Of a DNA stretch of 30,432 nucleotides, positions 1 to 7,796 are shown one piece after another (the stretch's first letter is position 1; the number at the start of each line of letters is the position of its first letter). Source of the DNA: Romboutsia_C sp015668195 (GTDB lineage: Bacteria > Bacillota > Clostridia > Peptostreptococcales > Peptostreptococcaceae); contig NZ_JADPFC010000013.1 in assembly GCF_015668195.1 (NCBI RefSeq), positions 1 through 30,432 of the forward strand, in the 5' to 3' direction. Below the pieces are notes generated by a model. It had not been told where the DNA came from and made no database searches. It saw only the letters and a program-made list of their open reading frames with translations. Made by a program: the position numbers and the translations under genes.

Positions 1-168
1 GATGTAGCAGATAAGGTAAAGTCTTTTTCATATGAAAATAATATGACAGTATCTGAGGTACTAGAAGATATAATTAGTAAGATGTTTGATTCGGTTGAAT
101 TAAATGAAGAAGAACTTTTTGCATATGAAGAGAAGTATAAGAAAAAGTCAAAGAAGTCTAAAAAGTAG
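1..168 (+). CDS. CopG-like ribbon-helix-helix protein, 3' part
   Basis: The window opens inside this gene: 55 codons and a TAG stop in frame 1. The protein is nearly identical to the C-terminal half of the complete paralogue at 7797..8150, including the ribbon-helix-helix segment (DVADKVKSFSYENNMTVSEV) and a lysine-rich tail. Proteins of this size and fold next to parA usually bind plasmid centromeres or repress their own operon; that role is inferred. Its missing 5' part is probably the fragment at 30314..30432, which would make one gene if the molecule is circular with about 67 bases absent from the window. Confidence 0.8.
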   Translation, partial: DVADKVKSFSYENNMTVSEVLEDIISKMFDSVELNEEELFAYEEKYKKKSKKSKK

Positions 169-180
169 TGCGTAAAAAAA

Positions 181-200
181 TGGCTCTTTATAAATATGTG
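181..200 (+). repeat. Backbone 20-mer repeat, copy 1
   Basis: Matches GGCTCTTTATAAATATGTGG, preceded by T, 12 bases after the copG stop. An inverted TAAAGAGCCA at 261..270 could pair with its first ten bases. Further copies are at 501, 595, 8163, 9864, 9927 (degenerate) and 27911. Confidence 0.8.
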
Positions 201-272
201 GATAGGGGTGATTGGTTCCAAGTGTAATAATAGAGGGGAAGTTAGTTATGTCATTACAAATAAAGAGCCAAA

Positions 273-474
273 AAATATGATAGAAATAATGCAAGAAGAA
301 GAGTAGAGAGAAGAAATGAGGAAGGTTTAACTAAAAAGCAACAAGAGCTGAAGATACTTCGAGATAAATTTAGGGTATTAAAAAATGAGGGGTAACAAAT
401 AAGAGAATTTCAGAAAAACTATCAATACCATTGAAAACACTGGAGAGACATATAATGAAAATGAGAAAAAGTAA
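273..474 (+). pseudogene. Relic of the rep gene 3' end
   Basis: The reading KYDRNNARRRVERRNEEGLT, followed by KKQQ, matches the Rep protein of 8553..9845 just before its C-terminal helix-turn-helix. The frame reaches a stop at about 392 and resumes one base over as a degenerate HTH (ISEKLSIPLKTLERH) ending at 474. No start codon or N-terminal part remains. Like the intact rep, it is followed by the 20-mer repeat (501). It is a decayed duplicate of the replication module. Confidence 0.75.
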
Positions 475-500
475 TCTACTATAGTATACCCTCATTTTTT

Positions 501-520
501 GGCTCTTTATAAATATGTGG
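501..520 (+). repeat. Backbone 20-mer repeat, copy 2
   Basis: Exact match to GGCTCTTTATAAATATGTGG, placed after the rep relic exactly as copy 9864 is placed after the intact rep. Confidence 0.8.
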
Positions 521-529
521 GTTTCTGTG

Positions 530-568
530 AATGGAGAGGAAAAAGAGTTTGTTTTCCTCTCCATTTTT
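530..568. terminator. Rho-independent terminator
   Basis: A perfect 14-bp stem (AATGGAGAGGAAAA and its complement) with a loop of about 8 bases, followed by TTTAT. It lies after the rep relic and 20-mer copy 2, and has A-rich and T-rich flanks suitable for either strand. Confidence 0.75.
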
Positions 569-594
569 ATATTTCTCTAAAAAGTTTAATAAAG

Positions 595-618
595 CGGCTC
601 TTTTATAAATATGTGAGC
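595..618 (+). repeat. Backbone 20-mer repeat, copy 3 (variant)
   Basis: Reads GGCTCTTTTATAAATATGTG, with one extra T relative to the consensus and GAG in place of the final GG. It is the third copy within 450 bases. Confidence 0.6.
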
Positions 619-628
619 TTTTAAATCG

Positions 629-862
629 ATGGAGCTTGAATATTTACTTATTGAATTTAGTTCAGGGGAAGGACTTTTAAGTAATTATCCGAATAAAGTA
701 GATATATTATAGATACCTTTTAAAACCTTTAGATTATGTATTTTAAAACATACCAATGGGTGTATAAATGAATTAATAAATAAAGTTAAAAAAGATAAGA
801 TAATTCTAATTATAAGCCATGATGATTTTATTATAAAAAATAGTAAAATAGGGGGGACATAA
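629..862 (+). pseudogene. ABC transporter ATPase relic
   Basis: One frame (629..862) is open except for a TAG at 710..712. Before the stop there is a signature-like FSSGEG and VDIL, where the Walker B region would be; after it, DKIILIISHDDFIIKNSK resembles the H-loop end of an ABC ATPase. The Walker A half is missing. Its terminal TAA overlaps the ATG of the next gene (TAATG), as in coupled operon genes, so this may be what remains of the first gene of the exporter operon. The identification rests on short motifs only. Confidence 0.45.
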
Positions 863-1749
863 TGATTGAAATAAAAAACTTAACTAAAAGATATGGTAAA
901 TCAGAGTATAAGGCATTAAATAATGTTTCATTTAATGTAAATCAGGGTGAAATATTAGGACTACTTGGGCATAATGGAGCAGGAAAAACTACACTTATGA
1001 ACATTATGTGCGGATTAATGGAGCCAAGTAGTGGAGAGGTACATATTGATGGCATTAAGGTATGCAGAGAAAATCTAGACAAGATAAGAAAATTAGTAGG
1101 ATATCTGCCACAACATACAGGATGTTATAGTGATTTCACAGTTGAAGATTGTTTAGATTATTTTGGTATACTAAATAAAATAGAATCTAAAACAAGAAAA
1201 AAGCGTGTATCTAATATAATGGAATATGTAAATTTAACAGAACAAAGAAAGAAAAAATTTAAAAACCTTTCAGGAGGAATGCAAAGAAGATTAGGGTTAG
1301 GTATAGCTCTTATAAATGACCCAAAAGTACTAATTGTAGACGAGCCAACAACAGGAGTTGACCCAAATGAAAGAATTAGAATGAGAAACTTAATAATGGA
1401 CTTATCAGAAACAAAGACAATTTTATTATCAACTCATATAATAGAGGACATATCTTATACATGTGAAAATCTTGTATTACTAAGTAGTGGAAATCTAAAG
1501 TTCAATGGAAAAATAGAAGATATGATGAAAAAAGTAAGTAGTTGTGTATGGGAGTATAACACAAGTGATAGTACTAAGATAAAGGATTTATCTAAACACT
1601 ATACAGTTTTAGGTGTTAAAAATTATGAAAATCATAAAGCAATAAAGCTATATAGCAAAGAAAAGCCATTTACAGAATGTAAATTAATAGATTCTACTCT
1701 TGAGGATTCTTTTGTAATAATAGACTCAATGGATGGTGAATTAAGATGA
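862..1749 (+). CDS. ABC transporter ATP-binding protein (BcrA/LanF-like)
   Basis: This 295-residue protein is the nucleotide-binding subunit of an exporter. Walker A GHNGAGKTT is at 36-44, the Q-loop glutamine at about 84, the signature LSGGMQ at 136-141, Walker B KVLIVDE at 155-161 and the H-loop STHIIED near 190. The roughly 80 residues beyond the ATPase core are typical of the peptide-resistance/export subfamily (BcrA, LanF). The RBS GGGGGG is just upstream. The gene overlaps the next permease by 4 bases (ATGA), so translation is probably coupled. The likely job is efflux of, or immunity to, a peptide antibiotic; the substrate is unknown. Confidence 0.93.
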   Translation: MIEIKNLTKRYGKSEYKALNNVSFNVNQGEILGLLGHNGAGKTTLMNIMCGLMEPSSGEVHIDGIKVCRENLDKIRKLVGYLPQHTGCYSDFTVEDCLDYFGILNKIESKTRKKRVSNIMEYVNLTEQRKKKFKNLSGGMQRRLGLGIALINDPKVLIVDEPTTGVDPNERIRMRNLIMDLSETKTILLSTHIIEDISYTCENLVLLSSGNLKFNGKIEDMMKKVSSCVWEYNTSDSTKIKDLSKHYTVLGVKNYENHKAIKLYSKEKPFTECKLIDSTLEDSFVIIDSMDGELR

Positions 1750-2954
1750 ATTCTTTAAAAACTATTATAAATATAATGAAAATAGAATTTAAATATCAAA
1801 TCAAGCAACCTTTTATATACATATATATATTTGTATTGTTAGGTTTTACTATAATGGATTTTGGATTTTTAAGAAATGAACCTTATGATACTAAAGAAAA
1901 GTATGAAAATATGTTAGGTAATATACCATATGAAGAGTTTAAAGATATGGATGAATCAGATTTTTATATGAAAATTTCAGGATCAAGTAAAGAAGAATAT
2001 ATACAGTGGAATGAAAAGCCTTATACAGCTATAGTTTATGAAAATAATTTAAATTTAGATGAAAAATTAGAATTAAGTAAGTTAAAAGATAATCAAGAAC
2101 AGTTTATACAAGAACTAAAGACATTAGAAGATAGTGGTAAAGTTAAGTTTTATGGAGTAATGGATTTTAATGATATAAAGAAACTATCAGAAGAAGAATA
2201 TAATAGTGCAATTTATAGTATATATGACCAATTTTCATCAGGAAATCACTTTACACAGGAAAAAGTTATAGGTATTAATACGTATAATGTAAATCCAACT
2301 TATGAAGAAGTGGAAAAAATGCTTACTAAGGAAAATATGTCTGAATTTATAGGAATAGAGTACTATTTAAGATTAACTAATATGGCTTGCATTTTGGGTA
2401 TATTTTTAATTGTATTTACCTTTATGAAGGATTATAAGCTTAATAATAACACCAATATATACTCATCTTCTGTGAAAGGATATGAATATATTTTAGGTAA
2501 GTTTTTAGCCATAACATTATTTATGATAGTATCATTATTTTTAATAAGTTTTGGATATATTCTTATGATTAAAAGTACTTTTAAAGGCACTTTATGGAAC
2601 TTTTATTTAAAAGATTTTATCAAGATATTTTTAATAATTCCATGTGTTACTATACCATTTTTTAATATTTGTACAATTTTAGTTACTATAATATCAAAAG
2701 ATACAGTTATAACATCTATGATTATGTTTTTATATACAATGACATATGATGGACTTAATTATACAGCAACTGGAGAGAACTATGTTAATATGTTTAAGCC
2801 TTCTCCAAGGATTGCATGGGTTTATGGAAACTTTACTAAATTAGAACATAAAATATTTAACCATCAATATATATATATTACTTTAACGATAATAGTTATT
2901 TTATTTAGTATATATGTATGGAATAGACAAAGATATAAAAGGGAGGGCAGATAA
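1746..2954 (+). CDS. ABC transporter permease (large)
   Basis: The 402-residue protein has one N-terminal membrane helix (about 20-40), a long acidic extracellular segment of about 170 residues, then five or more helices in the second half (for example MACILGIFLIVFTFM and IFLIIPCVTIPFFNICTILV). This is the ABC-2 permease layout. It overlaps the ATPase gene by 4 bases and is followed after 2 bases by a second permease, so the three form one operon. The large extracellular loop may contact the substrate (inference). Confidence 0.88.
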   Translation: MNSLKTIINIMKIEFKYQIKQPFIYIYIFVLLGFTIMDFGFLRNEPYDTKEKYENMLGNIPYEEFKDMDESDFYMKISGSSKEEYIQWNEKPYTAIVYENNLNLDEKLELSKLKDNQEQFIQELKTLEDSGKVKFYGVMDFNDIKKLSEEEYNSAIYSIYDQFSSGNHFTQEKVIGINTYNVNPTYEEVEKMLTKENMSEFIGIEYYLRLTNMACILGIFLIVFTFMKDYKLNNNTNIYSSSVKGYEYILGKFLAITLFMIVSLFLISFGYILMIKSTFKGTLWNFYLKDFIKIFLIIPCVTIPFFNICTILVTIISKDTVITSMIMFLYTMTYDGLNYTATGENYVNMFKPSPRIAWVYGNFTKLEHKIFNHQYIYITLTIIVILFSIYVWNRQRYKREGR

Positions 2955-2956
2955 GT

Positions 2957-3613
2957 ATGGAAATTTTAAATATGTGGAAATACAATTTAAAGTTATTAAG
3001 TAAAAGAAAGATGATAATATTTTTTATATTTACTTTAATGCTTCCTTTTATTCTTAATATGAGCAGTATGGAATATTTAGAAATGTGCCTACCTCTATTT
3101 GGAGTATTTTTATTTTCAAATATTATGCTAATTGAGTTTGACTGTAAAATGGTAAGTTCTTTTTCTATGACTACTTCAAGTAAAAGTAAATGTTTTTTAT
3201 TTAGAATGCTAAACAATATTATTTTTTATACAGTTTTATCCCTATTGTTTTTGATATTTATAAAAGTATTTAAAATAGATGCTCAGTATGAGTATAGAGC
3301 AATGGGTGTATCATATATAACATTATTAATATCAGGAGTTATAAACACTGCTTTATTTTCCTTAATATCTATAGCATTATCTAATATAACAAAAAATGAT
3401 ATTTTGGGAATGTTAGGTGCTTGTGGATATTGGTTATTTTGGTTTATTGCATATGGAAAGGATGGGTTTAAGATGTGGTTATTAAACCCTTTTAGTATTA
3501 GTGCTGGAGTAGAAGGACATTTTATTTATAAAGTAGTAACATTAGTAACAATATTAATATTGATTATATATAACTTACATTATATAAATAAAAAATTATA
3601 TAAATTGAAATGA
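2957..3613 (+). CDS. ABC transporter permease (small)
   Basis: 218 residues with about six hydrophobic helices and no large loop. It is the last gene of the ATPase-permease-permease operon, with the RBS GGGAGGG inside the end of the preceding gene. The 1+2 arrangement matches LanFEG-type immunity exporters and Bcr-type transporters, although no lantibiotic biosynthesis gene is present here. Confidence 0.85.
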   Translation: MEILNMWKYNLKLLSKRKMIIFFIFTLMLPFILNMSSMEYLEMCLPLFGVFLFSNIMLIEFDCKMVSSFSMTTSSKSKCFLFRMLNNIIFYTVLSLLFLIFIKVFKIDAQYEYRAMGVSYITLLISGVINTALFSLISIALSNITKNDILGMLGACGYWLFWFIAYGKDGFKMWLLNPFSISAGVEGHFIYKVVTLVTILILIIYNLHYINKKLYKLK

Positions 3614-3816
3614 TTATTTTGTAAAGCCATTTGGCAATAAATTTACACTAAATGTTTTATATCAAAGAATTGATACATTATTTAACCTTGTGGAAATTAG
3701 AAAATAGGTGAATATATATGTATTTTAGTAGGAAAACTTTAATTTGTGTAGAATATCCTTCTATAAAGGAATTAACCCACTTAGTGGATTAAATACTATT
3801 ATAGGAGGATATTTTT
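3614..3816. other. Intergenic leader of the Mor-like gene
   Basis: 203 AT-rich bases. A small hairpin (TTAACCCACTTAGTGGATTAA, arms TTAA..CCAC/GTGG..TTAA, about 3770-3792) lies just upstream of the RBS TAGGAGGA of the next gene. A 24-codon ORF at 3719..3793 ends in the hairpin but has a weak RBS and is not called. Confidence 0.4.
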
Positions 3817-4080
3817 ATGGAACTAAAAATAAGTGATTTACCTCCACAATTTGAGAATATAGCTATAGAGCTTGGAATAGACAAAGTTAAGGCTTTATTT
3901 AGAGAATTTGGAGGGACATCAGTGTACTTTCCTACTGAAAAGATGATATACAAAGAGGCTAGAGATAGATCTATTATTGCTGATTACAATGGATTTAATC
4001 ATAAGGAATTAGCAGCTAAGTACAATATGTCTGAAAGCTACATCAGAGCTATAATAAATAGGCACAAAAAAAGTGCTTAA
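3817..4080 (+). CDS. Mor-type DNA-binding protein
   Basis: 87 residues. The N-terminal half (ELGIDKVKALFREFGGTSVYFPT) matches the Mor/C activator fold seen in Mu-like phages and in many small Firmicute proteins; the C-terminal half (HKELAAKYNMSESYIRAII) is a helix-turn-helix. It has a strong RBS (AGGAGG) and ATG. A strong terminator follows directly. Damaged copies occur at 27937..28128 and 7126..7189, in both cases upstream of a YvrJ gene on the opposite strand. Probably a transcription regulator; its target is unknown. Confidence 0.8.
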   Translation: MELKISDLPPQFENIAIELGIDKVKALFREFGGTSVYFPTEKMIYKEARDRSIIADYNGFNHKELAAKYNMSESYIRAIINRHKKSA

Positions 4081-4082
4081 GC

Positions 4083-4130
4083 AAAGGAGCTACATACCTA
4101 ATTGTTAATTGGGATATGTAGCTCCTTTAT
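4083..4130. terminator. Bidirectional terminator, copy 1
   Basis: A long stem (AAAGGAGCTACATA paired with TATGTAGCTCCTTT, plus an inner CCTAATT/AATTGGG) ends the Mor-like gene and faces the convergent secreted-protein gene. An almost identical copy is at 7191..7239. Confidence 0.85.
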
Positions 4131-4165
4131 ATTTCTACTTTAGAATGGTAAGTTACAATAATAGA

Positions 4166-4855
4166 TTATTTTTTATATTGTAAATTCGTTATTTTTTCTA
4201 CAGTTCCATCTGAAAAAGTTTTATGAGTTTCAATTGTTCTATTTGTCCATGCAAATACACCATAGAAAGTTCCATATCTTGATTTTGCTTCAGTAATTTT
4301 TACCTTTTTACCAGAATTAGTATAATTTCTTATTTTACCTGCAACAGATGCTTTATAAAGTGAGTCTGCTGTAAATAGTATTGTCGCAGCAGGGCCAATC
4401 TTAGGAACAAAACCAAGTGCAGTACCCTTTATAGTTGTCCATGCTTTTTGCTCAACTCCACTTGCAAATTTAGCTCCATTTTGATATGTATAATAATACT
4501 GAGTATTTGTTTGCCCATATCCTGGTGCAGAAAGGCTAGTGCGGACAATTGCTTGATTATATCCACTTGGAATAACTCTAGTATTTGATGTTGCATATGT
4601 ACTAACTTCATTTTCTACTATCTGTTCAATTTCATTCATAGTTTTTTCATTAATAACCCCATTTTCATCTATCTGACTTTTTTTTACAGGAACACCTTCC
4701 ATATAACATACTATAGTATCATCTGACGCATTAATGAATTCTTTTGTAAAATTATTGGTATTGTCCGATGCAAAGGCTGTTCCAGCAACACCAGAGATAT
4801 TGCAAGCTATAAGAGTAAGTGCAACTAGTTTTGTAATAAATTTAGATTTAAACAT
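4166..4855 (-). CDS. Secreted protein of unknown function
   Basis: 229 residues. The signal peptide is clear: a Lys-rich start, a hydrophobic core (LVALTLIACNISGVAG) and an AFA-S type cleavage site near residue 29. The mature protein has an acidic propeptide-like stretch, then a hydrophobic glycine/alanine segment (GTALGFVPKIGPAATILFTA) and a basic C-terminus. A gene for a three-helix membrane protein lies directly upstream on the same strand. This pairing recalls a secreted antimicrobial protein with its immunity protein, as does the second pair at 25663..26590, but no family was recognised. Confidence 0.85.
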   Translation of the reverse strand: MFKSKFITKLVALTLIACNISGVAGTAFASDNTNNFTKEFINASDDTIVCYMEGVPVKKSQIDENGVINEKTMNEIEQIVENEVSTYATSNTRVIPSGYNQAIVRTSLSAPGYGQTNTQYYYTYQNGAKFASGVEQKAWTTIKGTALGFVPKIGPAATILFTADSLYKASVAGKIRNYTNSGKKVKITEAKSRYGTFYGVFAWTNRTIETHKTFSDGTVEKITNLQYKK

Positions 4856-4871
4856 AATAAATTCCCCCTAT

Positions 4872-5177
4872 TTATTTTTTTATAAGATATCCTTTGGTTA
4901 TAGCTATATATTTTATTAAATATAACAAAATATAAAATAACATTACCAATAATGGAAAGTAAAAGTAACTAAGCTTTAAAATGATAAAAAGTGAGAGTGC
5001 AATCGCAATAATAAAACATGTAATGACACTGCTTAAAAATTGATATTTAAAAAACTTAGTTTTTTCAACTTCTAGATTACTGATATTGAACCAAGGTGAT
5101 ATTTTTTTTTCCTTTAAGTATTTCCAATTTAAAGATATATATATTGGGATAAATATAAATCCAAATAATATATACAT
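4872..5177 (-). CDS. Small membrane protein, possible immunity partner
   Basis: 101 residues with three hydrophobic segments (residues about 1-16, 51-70 and 74-95) and basic ends. The start follows a good RBS (AAAGGAGAG, 7 bases before ATG). It is the first gene of a two-gene minus-strand unit with the secreted protein, separated by 16 bases. Size and topology would suit a bacteriocin immunity protein or an export helper. No domain was recognised. Confidence 0.7.
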   Translation of the reverse strand: MYILFGFIFIPIYISLNWKYLKEKKISPWFNISNLEVEKTKFFKYQFLSSVITCFIIAIALSLFIILKLSYFYFPLLVMLFYILLYLIKYIAITKGYLIKK

Positions 5178-5369
5178 ATATATTTCTCTCCTTTCTTAAA
5201 AAAATCAAATGTATACAGTCCATTAATGGCATAAAACCTATTTCAATTAATATAACGAAACAACACAAGTAATATAGGACAAAAGAATAAAAAATATTTT
5301 TATGACAATAAAGTTTTATGATATACTGCGAAGTAAAAGAGTACTTGAGGGTGAAGGGGAGGTTATAAA

Positions 5370-5906
5370 ATGGTAGTATATTTATCAATGATAGATGATG
5401 ATGATGATATATATAAATTTGAAAATTTATACACTAGATATAAACAATTAATGTTTTATATAGCAAATCAAATTTTAGGAGATGAGCACTTATCTGAAGA
5501 TGCTGTTCATATATCTTTTATAAAAATAGCTAAAAATATAAACAAAATTAATAATATAGATTCGAGAGACACAAAAAGTTTTATTACTGTACTAACAAAG
5601 AGGACATCTATAGATATCTATAGAAAAAATAAAAAAGAGAATATAGTTTCATTTGAAGAGCATTACTTAGATAATAACTTAGAAATTGCATATGATTTAA
5701 GCGATGATTCGGATACTTTTATAGTAGAAGCCATATCGAAATTACCTGAGATTTACAAGGAAGTATTTATATTAAAGTATAGGCATGATTTATCAAACAA
5801 AGAAATATCAAAGATTCTAAAAATTTCAAAAGATAATGTGGAAAAAAGGGTTCAAAGAGGCAAGAAAAAGCTACAGAATATACTTATTGATATGGAGGCT
5901 TGTTAA
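5370..5906 (+). CDS. ECF-type RNA polymerase sigma factor
   Basis: 178 residues. Region 2 (about 20-85: LYTRYKQLMFYIANQILGDE, then DAVHISFIKIAKN) binds core polymerase and the -10 element. Region 4 (about 122-172: LPEIYKEVFILKYRHDLSNK, then EISKILKISKDNVEKRVQRG) is the -35-binding helix-turn-helix. The linker is short, as in ECF factors. RBS GGGGAGG is 7 bases before the ATG. A membrane protein gene follows at once, the usual sigma/anti-sigma layout. A run of GAT codons near the start encodes DDDDD. Confidence 0.9.
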   Translation: MVVYLSMIDDDDDIYKFENLYTRYKQLMFYIANQILGDEHLSEDAVHISFIKIAKNINKINNIDSRDTKSFITVLTKRTSIDIYRKNKKENIVSFEEHYLDNNLEIAYDLSDDSDTFIVEAISKLPEIYKEVFILKYRHDLSNKEISKILKISKDNVEKRVQRGKKKLQNILIDMEAC

Positions 5907-5907
5907 A

Positions 5908-6615
5908 GTGGATAAATTTAATATCAGTGATGAAGATTTAGTAAGATGTGTTACTAAATTTGATGATTTAAGAATTGAGAGTTTGTATAAGGATGAAGAA
6001 AAATTAAATTATACATTTACAAAAGAGTTTGAAAATAAAATGGATGCTTTGATTCGTAGAGAGAAAAAGGACTTTTCATTAAATCGTGCTAAGAAATTTG
6101 TAGTAGGTTTATCTATAATGATATTATGTATATTTTCATTGAGTCTTTCTGTAGAAGCAGTAAGAGATAAGGTATTAAAAATAATTGAAGAAATAAAAAC
6201 CGAATTTACGATGTTTATGTTTTATAAAGATAAAAAAGATATAAATAGTGGATTAGTAGAACCAGAAAATAATGAACATGATTTATCAAAATTGCCAGTT
6301 CCACAATGTATTCCAAGTGGATTTAATGAAGTTAATAGATTAGAGTCACCTCTTGATACTATTATTATTTATCAAAATAATGAAGGGTTACAGATTAGAT
6401 ACAATGTAAGCACTATAGATAATAACACTATTACATTAGATACTGAGGATGCAATTGTTGAAGAGTTATATATCGGTGAATACAACGCTAAATATATAGA
6501 AAAAAATGATATGAAACAAGTATTTTGGAATGATGATGATTATATTTATTTAGTTGATTGTAATTTGAGGGATAAAGAAGAATTAATAAATATAGCTAAA
6601 AATATAAAAAAATAA
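5908..6615 (+). CDS. Putative membrane anti-sigma factor (DUF4367-like)
   Basis: Called from GTG at 5908: RBS GGAGG at 5894-5898 is well spaced and the sigma stop is at 5904-5906, while the upstream in-frame ATG at 5836 lies inside the sigma gene. 235 residues: a cytoplasmic N-terminus (about 1-60), one membrane helix (KFVVGLSIMILCIFSLSLSV), and an extracellular domain with PSGF, YQNNEGLQIRY and a Trp-rich strand, as in DUF4367 domains of sigma-regulator proteins. It probably holds the sigma factor until an envelope signal arrives (inferred from position and topology). Confidence 0.82.
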   Translation: MDKFNISDEDLVRCVTKFDDLRIESLYKDEEKLNYTFTKEFENKMDALIRREKKDFSLNRAKKFVVGLSIMILCIFSLSLSVEAVRDKVLKIIEEIKTEFTMFMFYKDKKDINSGLVEPENNEHDLSKLPVPQCIPSGFNEVNRLESPLDTIIIYQNNEGLQIRYNVSTIDNNTITLDTEDAIVEELYIGEYNAKYIEKNDMKQVFWNDDDYIYLVDCNLRDKEELINIAKNIKK

Positions 6616-6635
6616 AATTTAATTGTCCATTTTTT

Positions 6636-6687
6636 AATTTCTCCTTCGTTATATTAGTATAAATACTAATATAACGAAGGAGAAATT
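6636..6687. promoter_or_regulatory. 25-bp perfect palindrome covering a ribosome binding site
   Basis: Arms 6636-6660 and 6663-6687 are exact inverted repeats separated by AA. The right arm contains AAGGAG, the RBS of the gene starting at 6691, so in RNA the RBS would be locked in a very stable stem. It could also end sigma-operon transcription or be a protein-binding operator. Confidence 0.85.
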
Positions 6688-6690
6688 TTT

Positions 6691-7125
6691 ATGAAAAGAT
6701 TTTTTATAACAGGAGCGATAGCTTTACTTACTATATCGAACTCTACAGTAGTTAGCCTGGCAGATGGATTAACTGTAGTAGATAATAATATGAGGATAGA
6801 AGATATAGCACCTAGATATCAATATATATCATCAGCAAGAAGTAATATTTCTATAAATTCAAGTGGAGTTTCAACGATATCTTGTTCAGCTTTAGGAGTT
6901 TCAGGTGTAACTAAAATAGAAATAACAGCTTACTTACAACAATATAAAGGAGGAAGATGGGTTAAGATAGCATCATGGTCAGGTTCAGGAACAAATAATT
7001 GTTTAGTTTCTAAAACTAAATCTGTAACAAAGGGATATTCTTATAGAGTGAGTGCAAAAATAAAGGTATATAAAGGAACTCAATCTGAGGGTATAACGGT
7101 AAATAGCAATACAGCTAAGTATTAA
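6691..7125 (+). CDS. Secreted DUF6147-like protein
   Basis: 144 residues. The signal peptide covers about 1-24 (FFITGAIALLTISNSTVVSLA). The mature part is Ser/Thr/Gly-rich with alternating beta strands (YISSARSNISINSSGVSTIS, VTKIEITAYLQQYKGGRWV, KIASWSG, YSYRVSAKIKVYKG), the pattern of DUF6147 exported proteins of clostridia. Function is not known. It lies behind the sigma/anti-sigma pair and its RBS is inside the long palindrome, so it is a candidate target of that sigma factor (inference). Confidence 0.8.
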   Translation: MKRFFITGAIALLTISNSTVVSLADGLTVVDNNMRIEDIAPRYQYISSARSNISINSSGVSTISCSALGVSGVTKIEITAYLQQYKGGRWVKIASWSGSGTNNCLVSKTKSVTKGYSYRVSAKIKVYKGTQSEGITVNSNTAKY

Positions 7126-7189
7126 TAATAAGGAATTAGTAGCTAAGTACAATATGTCTGAACTATATAGGCATAAAAAAGTGCTTAAA
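7126..7189 (+). pseudogene. Relic of the Mor-like gene 3' end
   Basis: AATAAGGAATTAGTAGCTAA and following bases repeat the last third of the gene at 3817..4080, with about 25 bases deleted inside the recognition-helix region. It is followed by the same terminator as the intact gene, showing that gene and terminator were duplicated together. Confidence 0.75.
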
Positions 7190-7190
7190 G

Positions 7191-7239
7191 CAAAGGAGCT
7201 ACATACCTAATTGTTAATTGGGATATGTAGCTCCTTTAT
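7191..7239. terminator. Bidirectional terminator, copy 2
   Basis: Near-identical to 4083..4130 (GGAGCTACATA ... TATGTAGCTCC). It overlaps the stop codon of the minus-strand YvrJ gene. Confidence 0.8.
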
Positions 7240-7391
7240 ATTTTATCATTTAGTTCACTTATATTTGAATTCAAAGAATTGATACTTACACTTAGGTTTT
7301 CTAGTTTCCCTTCGATTCTAACCAATAGATACATGGTCACGATAGCAGGAAATCCTAGATTAGCCACTAACTGCATTAAATCTAATTCCAC
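7236..7391 (-). CDS. YvrJ family small membrane protein, copy 1
   Basis: 51 residues from a GTG start with RBS TAGGAGGAA. One membrane helix (VANLGFPAIVTMYLLVRIEG) is followed by a short coiled segment (KLENLSVSINSLNSNISELN). This matches the YvrJ family, commonly encoded beside DUF1659 and DUF2922 genes; function is unknown, although holin-like roles have been proposed for similar tiny membrane proteins. It is intact although its operon partners here are destroyed. The second copy (28291..28446) is almost identical in sequence. Confidence 0.8.
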   Translation of the reverse strand: MELDLMQLVANLGFPAIVTMYLLVRIEGKLENLSVSINSLNSNISELNDKI

Positions 7392-7500
7392 GACTTATTC
7401 CTCCTAAATACTTTTAAAAATATTTTGCTAACACGTTGCTCAAACTGCTAAGAAAGCCCCTCATGAGCTTAGAGGGACATTTCTTAAGGTGTTATAAGTG

Positions 7501-7591
7501 TTATGCAACTACAAGATCATATTCTGGAGTTTCAGTTTGAACAACTTTTGCTTCTACTAGAGCTTGTAAATCTTCTCCATTAGGGGCATAT
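7501..7591 (-). pseudogene. DUF2922 gene relic (3' end only)
   Basis: Codes for the last 28 or so residues of the protein at 28531..28764 (PNGEDLQALVEAKVVQTETP, then EYDLVVA and stop). The match breaks at about 7591, and from about 7596 the DNA matches the region upstream of DUF1659 (29075 onward). A deletion of roughly 450-480 bp therefore removed the rest of DUF2922 and all of DUF1659. The terminator-like hairpin upstream of YvrJ (about 7455-7492) is also mutated. Confidence 0.8.
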
Positions 7592-7796
7592 TTTAAGCAA
7601 TGCACCTAGCCATAAGGTTTATTTGCTTTATTTAAGTTCATTGTATTAAAGGATTGGCTCTAAGTCCTAAAATATAGTTGATGAATATTTTTTATGATTT
7701 AATAGTAATTAAAAAATATTTAATTATTATTAAATATATATAAAAAATATATTAAATAAATATTAAATCTTTATTTAATGAAGAAGGTAGTAGACT
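7592..7796. promoter_or_regulatory. copG upstream region with ATTTAAT palindrome
   Basis: Very AT-rich. It contains ATATTTAAT-4-ATTAAATAT at 7716..7737 (perfect 9-bp arms), then two direct ATATTAAAT copies and an inverted ATTTAAT before the RBS GAAGAAGG. The same kind of site precedes parA (29253..29274) and, degenerate, copG at 30314. Compared with the other copy, parA is missing between the DUF1659 upstream region and copG. Likely operator or centromere for the CopG-like protein (inference). Confidence 0.6.

Noticed and set aside
370..564. Minus-strand 64-codon frame
   Set aside because: It crosses the terminator and the rep relic and has no RBS.
3719..3793. 24-codon leader peptide before the Mor-like gene
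   Set aside because: Weak RBS and no supporting pattern; it ends in a small hairpin but nothing indicates translation.
5077..5388. Minus-strand frame of 103 codons
   Set aside because: It overlaps the real membrane-protein gene and the sigma promoter, has no RBS and no plausible protein features.
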